Shown here: in pieces, positions 42,908-52,668 of the stretch
Numbering within the stretch: the stretch's first letter is position 1
Layout of the letters: the number at the start of each line of letters is the position of its first letter
DNA from: Chelydra serpentina
Lineage: Eukaryota; Chordata; Testudines; Chelydridae
Assembly (NCBI GenBank): GCA_037349315.1
Contig: JBAIAC010000051.1
Coordinates: forward strand, 24,898,001 to 24,962,000
Direction of reading: 5' to 3'
DNA: 64,000 nucleotides
Made by a program: the position numbers and the translations under genes
The notes under the pieces: generated by a model
Seen by the model: only the letters and a program-made list of their open reading frames with translations
What the model was told of the DNA's origin: nothing
The model's database searches: none

Positions 42908-43058
42908 TGAGTCAAGTCCCCTGCCTTCACTAGCAGGACCAAGTACTGTGCCTTGACAGATTTTTGCCCCAGATCCCTAAATGGCCCCCTCAAGGATTGA
43001 ACTCACAACCCTGGGTTTAGCAGGCTAATGCTCAAACCACTAAGCTATCCCTCCCCCT
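42908..43058 (-). repeat. Turtle-type tRNA-derived SINE, copy 2, tail truncated
   Basis: It shares the head and middle with the previous copy (for example CCTCAAGGATTGAACTCACA on the + strand), in the same orientation, starting 60 bases further on. The CR1-like end is missing. Confidence 0.8.
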
Positions 43059-43178
43059 GTCATTGGGTTGTGACACTATTTTTGGTGAACTGCACGTTTA
43101 AAATGTAGAAAAATCTGCTAGAGGCAGCTGCCATTTTGAGTTTAGTTCAGATACAGCTGTTACAGAGGAGATCCTGAG

Positions 43179-44103
43179 GCCTTGGCTACACTTGTGAGTT
43201 ACAGCGCAATAAAGCCTCCCAGAGCGCTGTACCTCACTCGCTGTCTACACTGGCAAGGTACGTGCAGCGCTGTATCTCCGTGCCTACAGCGCTGCTGGTA
43301 CTTCACCTTCCCGAGAGGAATAACAGCTGTCGCGTAGTGGCTGCGACACTGCTGTTGAAATGTAGTTGGGGAGTACGCACTAACTGACCTCCGGAAGCTC
43401 CCTTTGTTTTGAAACGGCACTTCCGAGTCTGGAGTTCAGAGCTCCGTTCTGGGGGCTGCTTATCAAAAAAACAAACACTGCTACTGTTTGCAGGCAGGGG
43501 GGCTCCATTAGGAGTGCTGGCACCAAAGTTAGCTTGGAGAGAGGCAGCGGCAGGGGGAGGGGCTGGGTCCATTTCCCCGAGTGGCTGCTTATCTGCTCTT
43601 TAAAAACAAACAAAGCCCCTGCTGCTTGCTTTCAGTGATTGAGAGAGAGGCGGGGGAGGTGGGAGTGTGTAAACTTAGGAGATAATGAGCTGACACTCTG
43701 CGGATACCCCAAAAACCCACTCTCTCTCCCCACACGCTCCCTGTCACACTCCACCTCACCCCCCACATTTGAAAAGCGCGTTGCAGCCACTTGAACACTG
43801 GGATAGCTGCCCATAATGCATCGCTCCCAATACAGCTGCAAATGCCTCAAATGTGACCACAACAGTGCGCTGGCAGCTGCCAGTGTGGACAGACTGCAGC
43901 TAGGGTGACCAGATGTCCTGATTTTATAGGGACAGTCCTGATATTTGGGACTTTTTTTTTATATGGGCTCTTATTACCCCTCCACCCTGTCCTGATTTTT
44001 CATGATTGCTATCTGGTCACCCTAACTGCAGCGCTTTCCCTACTCAGCTGTACGAAGGCGGGTTTAACTCACAGCGCTGTACAGCTGCAAGTGTAGCCTT
44101 AGC
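43179..44103. mobile_element. Harbinger MITE with another MITE inside
   Basis: It begins GGCCTTGGCTACACTTGTGA and ends GTACAGCTGCAAGTGTAGCC, followed by TTAGCC; the terminal parts with GTTACAGCGC and AACTCACAGCGCTGTA match the ends of the Harbinger elements at 36621 and 58086. No gene remains. It is interrupted by the 124-bp element 43901-44024. Confidence 0.75.
43901..44024. mobile_element. hAT-type MITE (TAGGGTGACCAGAT), 124 bp, nested
   Basis: Perfect inverted ends TAGGGTGACCAGAT and ATCTGGTCACCCTA are flanked by identical 8-bp copies ACTGCAGC (43893-43900 and 44025-44032). Without it, the host reads GGACAGACTGCAGCGCTTTC, as in the sister Harbinger element near 58010. Confidence 0.95.
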
Positions 44104-44216
44104 CACATACTGTGCTCTCTCCCGGAGACTTTGCTTTTGTGCTTTCTCATTTTGTTGTTTTACCGTAAGCTATTTTAAAAGTCACAAATACTGACTGGTT
44201 CCTCTTTGTGTATGGG

Positions 44217-44435
44217 CTCAAGTATCAGAGGGGTAGCCGTGTTAGTCTGGATCTGTAGAAGCGACAAAGGGTCCTGTGGCACCTTATAGACTAACAGAGG
44301 TATTGAAGCATAAGCTTTCGTGGGTGAATACCCACTTCTTCCACTGCTTGCATCCGAAGAAGTGGGTATTCACCCACGAAAGCTTATGCTCCAATACCTC
44401 TGTTAGTCTATAAGGTGCCACAGGACCCTTTGTCG
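44217..44435. mobile_element. Penelope-like element tail as an 80-bp-arm palindrome
   Basis: Arms 44262-44341 and 44356-44435 are inverted copies with one mismatch in 80 and a 14-base spacer. The insertion has identical 12-bp flanks TTTGTGTATGGG (44205-44216 and 44436-44447). The arm carries the GAAAGCTTATGCTC word of Penelope hammerhead motifs, and the left end reads CAGAGGGGTAGCCGTGTTAG, the element's tail. No coding part remains. Confidence 0.8.
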
Positions 44436-44447
44436 TTTGTGTATGGG

Positions 44448-45062
44448 AACACCCTACAGTTCACACCATTTGTTTGCAGGATGGGGAAGGGAAGTATTTG
44501 ACTTAAATTAGGACTGAACAGTGAATCTATGGGGGTAGGATGGTGGAAGCTGGTAAGGATATGCCATCGAATGTTGGTTACAAATTACTAATGGAATAAT
44601 GAAGACAGGTGCACTCTTGACAATAAACACAAGTCAAGTGTCAAGATTTGTGGACCTCCCATTACTATCGGCTGGAATGCCAATTAAGATGTTAGCAGGG
44701 ATTCAGGACATGGTGAGACAGAACAATTGTCTTTTCAATGGGATAACAGCTGCTGTTCCAAATACTGTATTTCAAAGTTCTCTCTGCTCCGTAAAGCTTC
44801 TGGAACACAGCTGGGGTCAGCGAGGTGGTGTCAGTGTGAAAATAATTCAAAATAGCCAGGAAGAGATGACGAGCAGCACGTAACAGTCGAGTTAAAAAAC
44901 TGAACCATGCTACTTCTGATTTATGGTGGCCAGAGTGCAGAGCGTGCTTGCACTAATTCATACAGGCAACAATGAGTGGGAGGGAGGGAATCAGCTCTCA
45001 AGGGGAGAGGTGGCTGGACCTGAAGCACAGCAGGAAGCCTAAAGACTTTGTCAGGCAACACA
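44448..45062. other. Intergenic, no gene seen
   Basis: Nothing recognised. Confidence 0.45.
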
Positions 45063-45070
45063 GGCTATAG

Positions 45071-45348
45071 CCAGGAGCGTCACCAGCTTTTTTGCTGCCC
45101 TAGGCTGCGCTCTGGGATCTTTGGCCGCTCCCGGGCGGCCAAAGATCCCGCCGCGGAAATGCCACCAAGGACCTGGGCGGCCGAAGATCCCATTGCTGAA
45201 TTGCTGCCGAGGACCCGGGCGGCCGAAGATCCCACTGCCAAAATGCTGCCAAGGACCCGGACGGCCGCCGAGGGACCTGAAATGCCGCCCCCCAAATCCT
45301 GGCACCCTAGGCAACCACCTAGGGTCCACTAGTGGTAGCGCCAGCCTT
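45071..45348. mobile_element. hAT-type MITE, GC-rich, 278 bp
   Basis: Identical 8-bp flanks GGCTATAG lie at 45063-45070 and 45349-45356. The ends CCAGGAGCGTCACCAGC and GGTAGCGCCAGCCTT are loosely inverted. The interior repeats a roughly 45-bp unit (CGGCCGAAGATCCCA-type words) three times. Confidence 0.75.
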
Positions 45349-45356
45349 GGCTATAG

Positions 45357-46109
45357 CTCAAGGGACTTCAGTGATGACACTGCTGTAGTATGACCTATGG
45401 GGAGAGGCATCTCCTGGGTAAGCAAGTCCCCTAAACCATTTAGGGTTTTATGGGTCAAAACCAACCATTTACGTGAACAAAATTTGAAGATAGAGGGTAA
45501 AATTAAGAAAAAGCAAATTTAGACTAAATAAAAATCCTGAGTCAGATCCAGTGGCTAGATACTATAATTAGGGCCCTTCCTTAGACTAGACTATTAAACT
45601 CTGAGATGATTTCCCAAGAGAAGAGGTAGAAATTTCATCCTCAAGACATCTGAAACTAGACAAAGCACTAGGAAAAAACTAGATAAAACACTGAATATTC
45701 TATAGGCTGAACAAATATACTAGAGGCTATCAATGTACACCATACTAGGTTACTACAATAGATACTCCAGACAGAGATGGTACATTAGCTGGTCTTTCCA
45801 TCTTTAACTAGTATGATTCTTAAATTCTGTGATACTTTAAATATTTGTTTCTATGCAGGCTGAGGAGCAGGGTTTGACAGAAGTGAGGGATAAGGAATTC
45901 CCCCCACTGTGTTTCCAGACTCTGCCAAGGACCTGGTAGAAAGAGGTTTGGACTGATGAAAGGAGGTGTCTCCTGTGATAAGGAGGATGGTGGTTTTTCC
46001 TGCGCAACTCTGGTGGGAGGAATTAAACTAACTGGGATAATGCAAAGAAATATCTTGATGCTTATTAATTACTTATGCAAAGAAGCTGTTTATGTTTGGC
46101 TCCGTACTT
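45357..46109. other. Intergenic, no gene seen
   Basis: Nothing recognised. Confidence 0.45.
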
Positions 46110-46500
46110 GACCCTCCTGCCCTTTAGTGCTTAGCCATTGGCTATTTGGGAGCACTATCCCGAAAGCCCTCGAGATATGAAAGAGACCATCTCGTTCTAG
46201 AGCATATTTTCAGAAATCAGGGCAACGTCTTTTATGTTCCTATTCCTTCACCCCATGAGAACTGCAAGATTAGTTTTAGTGCTAATGGTGCATAGGCACC
46301 TGCAAAGGAAGAACAACCTCAGCAACAATTCTGAGGTGAAGGGGGAGGTCACGGGAAGTCCTCTGGTCCAGCTGCTGCTGGAGACTCCAGAACCTGATCA
46401 GGAGACCCAAGTGATCATGAGGCTATCTGGCCAATGTGAGGCCCACCCTTTAGCTGAACCCATAAAGGGGGAGGTCTCATATGAGGTTGGGGGTTCTCCA
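46110..46500 (+). repeat. Unclassified dispersed repeat, copy 3 of 3 (longest)
   Basis: The left part aligns with 31015-31150 and the right part with 39195-39370, so this copy links the other two into one family. A frame at 46234-46548 is open for 104 codons but resembles no protein I know. Confidence 0.55.
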
Positions 46501-47379
46501 TTGAATTATTTGAACTGTGGAGCCAAGCTTTGGGTAAATAGGGTATAAAATATTGAGAGGGCAAGAATATTGACGTTAGAAAACATCCAGGTTTCTAAAA
46601 CTGTGCTTACTGGTGTTTCTTTTCTGAAAATCTCTCAATAGTTAGATAACACCTTTCTAGACACCCCAGAGAACCAGGACAGCATTAGATCAATAGACAC
46701 TGATGAAAGAGGACCAAGTTGGTTTTGCCCATTGCCTAGACAGGGTGTTACAGAGGTCACTGAGAGCAAAGCTGAGGAGGGATCTCTCTCTCTAAGGAGG
46801 GCACTAGCCATAGATCTATCTGAGTCTGAGCCTGTGTCATGCAATGCGCATAAGCGTTATGCAGTCTATCCTGTGTGTTTCTTACCCTCTGTAGGGTATC
46901 CATGGTAATCTTAAGCACTGTCTTACAGAGTAGCTTTTTGAAGACTGTGAGGGGTGTATTATAGGCATGGCAGGACAGCAGCATCATGACTGCAGTTTAT
47001 ATTCTCTGAAGTGCAGTTCATACCAACGCCAGTGTCTTTGTGCTGAATTGTGCCTGGAAAGCTTATTAAATGCTTGTGCCCCTCAGAGCCCCTCCCACCC
47101 TACTGTAACTCATATCAGGCCTGACACACTCACTACTGAAAATCATTGTATGATGCATGTGCAGGTTGTGTACAAAGAGTTACATATGTGGGCTGGAAAT
47201 ATGTTCTTAAAATGTGTTTGGGAGGCAGTGCATAAACCCAGCCTGCCCGAGACAAAGGAATGTGGATTCACCTTTGTGACTGGCTTGATTACAGGCTGAG
47301 GACAATGAAAGTACTGTAACACAGAAGGTAAACAAAGCAGTTACCAGCAATGTAGATCTTGATGCTGAGCTCACTAGTA
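46501..47379. other. Intergenic, no gene seen
   Basis: Nothing recognised before the LINE fragment. Confidence 0.45.
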
Positions 47380-47823
47380 GAATCTGCAAAGCAGCCAGGA
47401 ACTAGGGTCCTTTGCAAGACAGAGTCTGGAACAATAACAAATTGTCAACTAAAGTAAAAATCCGTATTTATGAGACGTTTGTTATCCATTTTTCTACATG
47501 GCTCAGAAACATGGGCGACTTACATCAAACATAAAAGACTAAACAGCTTTCACATCAGATGCATGCATAAAATTCTTCAAATAAGATGGAAAGACAGTGT
47601 GACAAATGTGGAAGTGTTAAATGATGCTGGTATGTCATTCACGGGAACGTTGATTAGTAAGAAGAGACTCAGGTGGCTTGGAGATGTCAAGTGAGTGCCA
47701 GATTACAGGATCCCAAAGAGTGTGCTGTATTCTGAACCTTGTAAAAGGTCTAGAAAGAGAGGCAGACCACTGCACAGGTTTCAGGATGCTTGCAATGATG
47801 ACTTAGTATCCTTTGGAATCTCT
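47380..47823 (+). pseudogene. Non-LTR retrotransposon (LINE) ORF2, C-terminal piece 1
   Basis: The frame 47470-47694 reads HGSETWATYIKHKRLNSFHI, then CMHKILQIRWKDSVTNVEVL and KKRLRWLGDVK. This is the well-known region after the reverse transcriptase fingers/thumb (SETW ... RWLGHV) of several LINE clades. It continues in another frame with a KRGRP-type motif up to about 47823. I cannot assign the clade with confidence. It is broken by frameshifts and by the Penelope insertion that follows. Confidence 0.75.
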
Positions 47824-48477
47824 AAAAAGAATGAGGAGTCCATGTGGCACCTTAGAGACTAACAAATTTATTTGGGCATAAGCTTTCGTGGGATAAAACC
47901 GACTTCATCAGATGCATGGAGTGAAAATAACAGTAGGGAGGTATAAATATACAGCACATGTAAAGATAGGTGTTGCCTTACCAAGTTTGGTGTCAGTGCT
48001 AACGAGTCAATTAAATTAAGGTGGAAGTGGGCTATTCTCAACAGTTGACAAGAAGGGGTGAATACCAAGGGAGAAAAAATCACTTTTGTAGTGCTAATGA
48101 GGCCAATGTAATCAACGTGGCCCATTTCAAACAGTTGACAAGAAGGTGTAAGTATCAGCAGAGGGAAAATTACTTTTTGTAGTGACCCATCCATTCCCAC
48201 TCTTTATTCAGGCCTAATTTGATGGTGTCCAGTTTGCAAATCAATTCCAGTTCTGCAGTTTCTTGTTGGAGTCTAAGTTTTGTTGTTGAAGAATTGCCAC
48301 TTTTAAGTTTGTTATTGAGTGTCCAGGGAGCTTGAAGTGCTCTCCTACTGTTTTTTGAATGTTATAATTCTTGATGTTTGATTTGTGTCCATTTATTCTT
48401 TTGAATGAGACTGTCTGGTTTGGCCAATGTACATGGCAGAGGGGCATTGCTGGCACATGCTGGCATATATCACATTG
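47824..48477 (-). mobile_element. Penelope-like element, 3' part, inserted in the LINE
   Basis: On the minus strand it starts inside a GIY-YIG endonuclease-like coding part, runs through non-coding sequence and ends with CACGAAAGCTTATGCCCAAA and CTCTAAGGTGCCACATGGAC, the tail type of sauropsid Penelope-like elements. LINE coding sequence stops at its left edge and resumes at its right edge, showing the insertion. Confidence 0.7.
47874..47911 (-). ncRNA. Hammerhead-ribozyme-like motif of the Penelope element
   Basis: On the minus strand, CTGATGA (47911-47905) is followed by a stem II-like hairpin, then GAAA (47887-47884) and the short stem III GC-TTAT-GC. This is the layout of type I hammerheads known from Penelope-like retroelements. 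Stem II has one mismatch, and the U before the cleavage site appears to be C here, so self-cleavage is doubtful. Confidence 0.55.
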
Positions 48478-48543
48478 TGGATGATTGGGAAAGGAGTGCA
48501 GAATGCCCCTCTGGTTGGCGGAATCAGCTTGTAGATGGGGCAA
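48241..48543 (-). pseudogene. GIY-YIG endonuclease domain remnant of a Penelope-like element
   Basis: One frame reads CQQCPSAMYIGQT, the GIY-YIG-like start of the endonuclease that Penelope elements carry after the reverse transcriptase. After a frameshift the second frame reads FKRINGHKSNIKN, KTVGEHFKLPGHSI and TNLKVAIL, the following parts of the domain. The end of the domain and the reverse transcriptase are missing. The first 20 or so codons of the longest frame (48543-48478) are LINE-derived, not Penelope. Confidence 0.7.
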
Positions 48544-48723
48544 GGCATTGCAAGATGGACTGGATCAAGCTTTGTGACCAGCGTCAGAGGAGGAAAGAAT
48601 CTGCTACTCGGATTTAGAGCACTGCTAGTGTGCCTTACCTGTGGATGGGACTATCACTTGCGCATCGGATTCAGCAGCCATCAAAGAACTCATCAAAGAG
48701 CAAAGGTGCAACTGATTGATTGA
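48478..48723 (+). pseudogene. LINE ORF2, C-terminal piece 2 with zinc-finger-like end
   Basis: It resumes directly after the Penelope element with DDWERSAECPSGWRNQLVDG and, after a frameshift, ends in CLTCGWDYHLRIGFSSHQRT followed by His and a stop nearby. The Cys-x2-Cys ... His-x3-H finger at the end of ORF2 is known in several LINE clades. With piece 1 it forms one broken gene. Confidence 0.65.
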
Positions 48724-48862
48724 AACAAAGCAATCAAGCTAACATGCAACAAAGAAAGGAGTTCAGTGAGCTCAGTGGGGGTCCAAGTCTGCACCCCCAG
48801 GAAGTCTCCCTGGCTCTTGAAACAAAGACAAAGGACTTTAACTATGGCATGTGTTTAATACT
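48724..48862. other. Spacer between LINE and LTR
   Basis: AT- and G-rich sequence after the LINE stop; it may include the LINE 3' untranslated region. Confidence 0.4.
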
Positions 48863-49065
48863 TGTCTACCTTGGAGCTCTACTGATCTTCCAGCTGTTTA
48901 AGCCCCATTCATCCCACAAGCATTCCAGGAGGAAGGGGGAGAGGGAAGCCACTTCACAGGTATTCAAAGAGGGAGAGGAGACAAAAGGGGGAGGGAGGTG
49001 GAGTGTAACAGACCTTGGAGTAACAAGTTATACATAGCATACAGATCACTGCTGCTCCTACAACA
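48863..49065 (-). repeat. Long terminal repeat-like direct repeat, copy A (203 bp)
   Basis: It is nearly identical to 52464-52666 and has the same length. Read on the minus strand both begin TGTTGTAGGAG and end GGTAGACA, the TG...CA ends of LTRs. Directly before this copy (minus strand) lies AAGGGGCGGAG, a good polypurine tract, which makes this the 3' LTR. Confidence 0.75.
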
Positions 49066-49158
49066 CTCCGCCCCTTGATCTAGGATCATTACAGTAGTTA
49101 TTGTCCTTGTAGGGCACAGGTGATCTGTTGCAAGCAAACTAAACAATCATAACCAGGT

Positions 49159-49685
49159 GCACAGGCGCCAACTTTGGCCAGCGCTGGTGGGTGCTCGTGT
49201 GCCCCTGCCCCAACTCCGCCCCCGGCCCTGCCCCCATTCCAACCCCTTCCCCAAATCCCTGCCCCCTCCCCTGGGCGTGCCGACTGCATTTCCTCTCTAC
49301 CCTCCTCCCTCCCAGGCTTGCGTGTGGCAAGCGTGCTCAGGGAAGGAGGAGGAGGCAGAGCAGAGGTGAGCTGGAGGGGGCATGGAGAGGGCCACAGGAT
49401 GTAAGGGGGGATGACAGAGGAACCGTTCCCCGCCCCGGCTCACCTCCGCCTCCCCTGAGTGCACTACCATGCTCCGCTTCTCCCCCCTCCCTCGCTCCCT
49501 CCCAGGCTTGCCACCAAACAGCTGACTCCTGCGGCAAGCCTTGGAGGGAGGGGGGAGAAGCAGAGAGGCAGTGCCGCGCTCAGGGGAGGCGGAGTGGAGA
49601 TGAGTTCGGCGGAGGGGGCGGCGGGGAGCTGCTGGTGGGTGCTCTGCACCCACCAATTTTTCCCCGTGGGTGCTCTAGCCCTATG
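49159..49685. mobile_element. hAT-type MITE (GGCGCCAAC / GTGGGTGCTC), 527 bp
   Basis: Identical 8-bp flanks ACCAGGTG lie at 49151-49158 and 49686-49693. The body is C- and G-rich with CCCTCCCTCCCAGGCTTGC occurring twice in direct orientation. Many open frames on both strands reflect composition only. Confidence 0.85.
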
Positions 49686-49985
49686 ACCAGGTGAATATAA
49701 CTAAAACCATCACAGTTGACTAAACACCAGATATAATATAAACACAAATGCAAACAATCATAATCATAATACAATAAAACCATCACCATTACAATAATTG
49801 GGTACATTGAAAACAAAATGAGGCCTAGGTTTGATGCTGCAATAGCCATTAAACTATACAAGTCAACATTCACCTTTAAGTACACACAACAAATAAGATT
49901 TGTAGGAGTACCACAGTTGTCATGCAAGGTTAAACTGATTTGGAAGATACATAGGAACAGAGAACTTGGTGATATTGCTGATACT

Positions 49986-50441
49986 CAGGGCCGGCCCTAG
50001 CTTTTTGGCTGCCCCAAGCAAAAAATAAAAAACCCCACAAGCGCCACCCCCACCCCCCAACGTCGGCCAAAACATCCCCCTCCCCCAACAACGCCGCCCG
50101 GCCAAAATGCCTGCAGCGGGGAGGGCGGTATGCCTGCTGCCCCGCTGCCCCTGCCAGTGGGGAGCACGGAACGCCGGCCGCCCCGCTGCCCCGGCCGGGA
50201 GCAGAGCACGCCGGCGGCCCCGCTGCCCCAGCCGGGGCACCGGCGGGGAGCAGAGCATGCCAGCCGCCCCGCTGCCCCGGCCGGGAGCGGAGCAGGCCGG
50301 CCGCCGCGCTGCCCCGGCCGGGGCGCCAGCGAAAAGGTGGTTTTTGGTTTTTTTTTTAAACAAAAAAACCTAGAGTGCCACCCCCCTCCAGGTGCTGCCC
50401 CAAGCACGTGCTTGGTAGGCTGGTGCCTGGAGCCGGCCCTG
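49986..50441. mobile_element. hAT-type MITE (CAGGGCCGGC family), 456 bp
   Basis: Termini CAGGGCCGGCCCTAG and GGAGCCGGCCCTG are flanked by identical CTGATACT (49978-49985 and 50442-50449). The interior has several copies of CCGCCCCGCTGCCCC(G/A)GCCGGG, a GC-rich minisatellite. Confidence 0.9.
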
Positions 50442-51683
50442 CTGATACTTAAACTAACATTTAGTGGTACAGGTTATGGGGGCCTATGGACTACCCTTCA
50501 GGGCTTGGGGTAGTAGAACCAGGGTGCATAGAGGAAAGTGGAATTAACAATACAAGAAAAATGTAATTAACAATACAAATGTATCTATATAAAAAAATCA
50601 ACAACAAAATGATTATTAGAGAACCTAACAAAAAAATAAACCTGATGCATTGGGGACCAAAGTATTTTAGACAGAAGTGTATGTAATTGATGATTTGGTT
50701 GGAGATGGAGGAAATTGAGAGAGAGGAAAAGGCATTTACCCTGTCTAGTGTAATATCCCCTCTCTCTCTGGATCCAGTGCTAGCACAGTACACCCACCAG
50801 ACAAACAAACAAACAAACACAGACTTTATTGCAACACTATAACCATGGTATTCTATAACTCTTCAGCTGGTACCCACTCTCCTGATGTTCCAGTTCAGAG
50901 GCTGAAAGATAGAAGCTTAGAAACAAATTAGCACAGTGCTCCCACCATGGCAGACCCTGCTCATTCAAGTTGTCTGCGGTGTACCCATTTTCACTCCGGG
51001 GTCCCATGGCCAGTCAGAGAGGGTCAGGGTATCTAGGGTGCTAGTTACAGCTTGGTGGGCTAGCGTGAGGGAGCTGTGGAATCCCTGGGGAACTTGGGTG
51101 AACGTATACTGGGTATTGCAAAAGGATTTGCGACCCGGGCTGAATAAGCCCCCCGGACCCTGTTCTCCCAGGAGGACCCCTCCAGGACCAGATCCTTCAG
51201 GCAGGTAACTGAAGGCATTCTCTACTTCCACCCGCTCCCGCTCCTCCTCTGCTGTGGCTGCCTGTACTGCGGCCACAGAGAGGGAAGAAGGCTGGGTGCT
51301 GGCAGTCAAAGCCTGCACCTTCCACATATCCCGTTACTTCTCCAACTCATTACATCGGTCCTTTGAGTGAATCTATTTCAGTGGCGAGCTGACTCTTTGC
51401 TGCCTGCCATGCCAGCCTGCTTGCCACAGCAGCCAAGTGGCTTCACGATCCAGTCCCGCCTTATTGGGACCGTATATAAATACATATTTATCCAACATGA
51501 GCTCTAGTTCAGGAATTGTACTCCCGTGTGGAACCGCCCCTGGCATCCAGGGGTCTGCCCCTTTCTTTTGGAGTCATTCTAACATCCCCCCGGGCGGGGG
51601 CGGCGCTCCGCAAGGGGGGGTGTTTTCTCGCTCAGGCTGCTTCACCTTTTTCTTTCCCTTGCCCCACAGTGGCATACTTAGTA

Positions 51684-51905
51684 ACAGCGTCCTTTTCTCC
51701 CTGCTGTGGGTTGCTAGCCTACCACCTTTTACACAGGCTCAAGCCAGACCCACTCAAGAAGCTATTAGAGGGCTTCAGGGGATTTACACCTAATTCTCTC
51801 CCTTTCCCTACAACCGGCACTCAACAGTGGCGTCCTTTTCTCCCTGCAGTGGGTTGATAGCCTACCACTTTTCCATGCAGGCTCGAGCCAGACCCACCCA
51901 AGAGA
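51684..51905. repeat. Tandem duplication, unit about 142-145 bp
   Basis: GCGTCCTTTTCTCCCTGC with TGGGTTG(C/A)TAGCCTACCAC and GCCAGACCCAC occurs from 51687 and again from 51831. The copies differ by several substitutions and small indels. Confidence 0.7.
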
Positions 51906-52463
51906 CCACCGGGGGCACCAGCGGGTTTCTACTCTTGGGTCAAATCCTCCACTAAGCTGCCCGCATTCTCCACCATTAATGTTACCCAAAATTGGGGCAT
52001 CTAGTAAGCTTAGGGAGGATTAATGATCCACCAGAGTTTGGCAGAAAGCAGCACGTTTATTACACTGATATTTAAGCTCCAAAGTGGGGGGCAGTCACAC
52101 TCACACTCGCATACTCATGTTCCCAGGACAGGCACAGTACTGGAGATGTCAGGATCCTTCAAGGTAAGTGTCCCACAGTGCAGCGATGGATGGTGTGATG
52201 AAGGTAAGTCTTCCCGAGGCACGATGGAATGCAACACAGCGGACCACTGGCCAGACAGTCCGGATGAAGGGCCTTCATGGGAGGTACAAGCTTGTGATCC
52301 CTGAGCACACGACCACTTCCCCTTTTAAGGACCAGCTCCTCGTGGCCTGCAACTAGAGATGACTTGGCCGCATCTGGTTGGTCACACTCCACCTCAGACA
52401 GTGTCCATGCAGGGTCCATGCATTGGGTGTGTGATCGCTGCCTAATTAGAGTTCCAGACACCT

Positions 52464-52666
52464 TGTCTACCTTGGAGCTCTACTGATCCTCCAGCTGTTT
52501 AAGCCCCATTCATCCCACAAGCATTCCAGGAGGAAGGGGGAGAGGGAAGCCACTTCACAGGTATTCAAAGAGGGAGAGGAGACAAAAGGGAGAAGGGGAT
52601 GGAGTGTAACAGACCTTGGAGTAAAAAGTTATACATAGCATACAAATCACTGCTTCTCCTACAACA
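52464..52666 (-). repeat. Long terminal repeat-like direct repeat, copy B (203 bp)
   Basis: This is the 5' LTR on the minus strand and the partner of 48863-49065. Its outer edge abuts, within a few bases, a DIRS recombinase fragment (from 52669), so the LTR element probably landed in a DIRS copy. No matching target duplication is visible on the far side. Confidence 0.75.
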
Positions 52667-52668
52667 GA

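Larger units (their letters stand above)
49066..52463 (-). mobile_element. Interior of a small LTR-type element, no recognisable pol
   Basis: The interior is 3.4 kb, of which about 1 kb is two later hAT MITEs. The rest (about 2.4 kb) shows no protease, reverse transcriptase or integrase motif on either strand. Minus-strand frames such as 50965-51327 (120 codons) are unlike any family I know. A roughly 142-bp tandem duplication lies at 51684-51905. The element fits a non-autonomous LTR element or a decayed endogenous retrovirus. Confidence 0.55.

Noticed and set aside
49191..49694. 167-codon Pro/Ser-rich open frame and its antisense partners
   Set aside because: The whole stretch is a GC-rich hAT MITE with exact 8-bp flanks; frames stay open because of composition.
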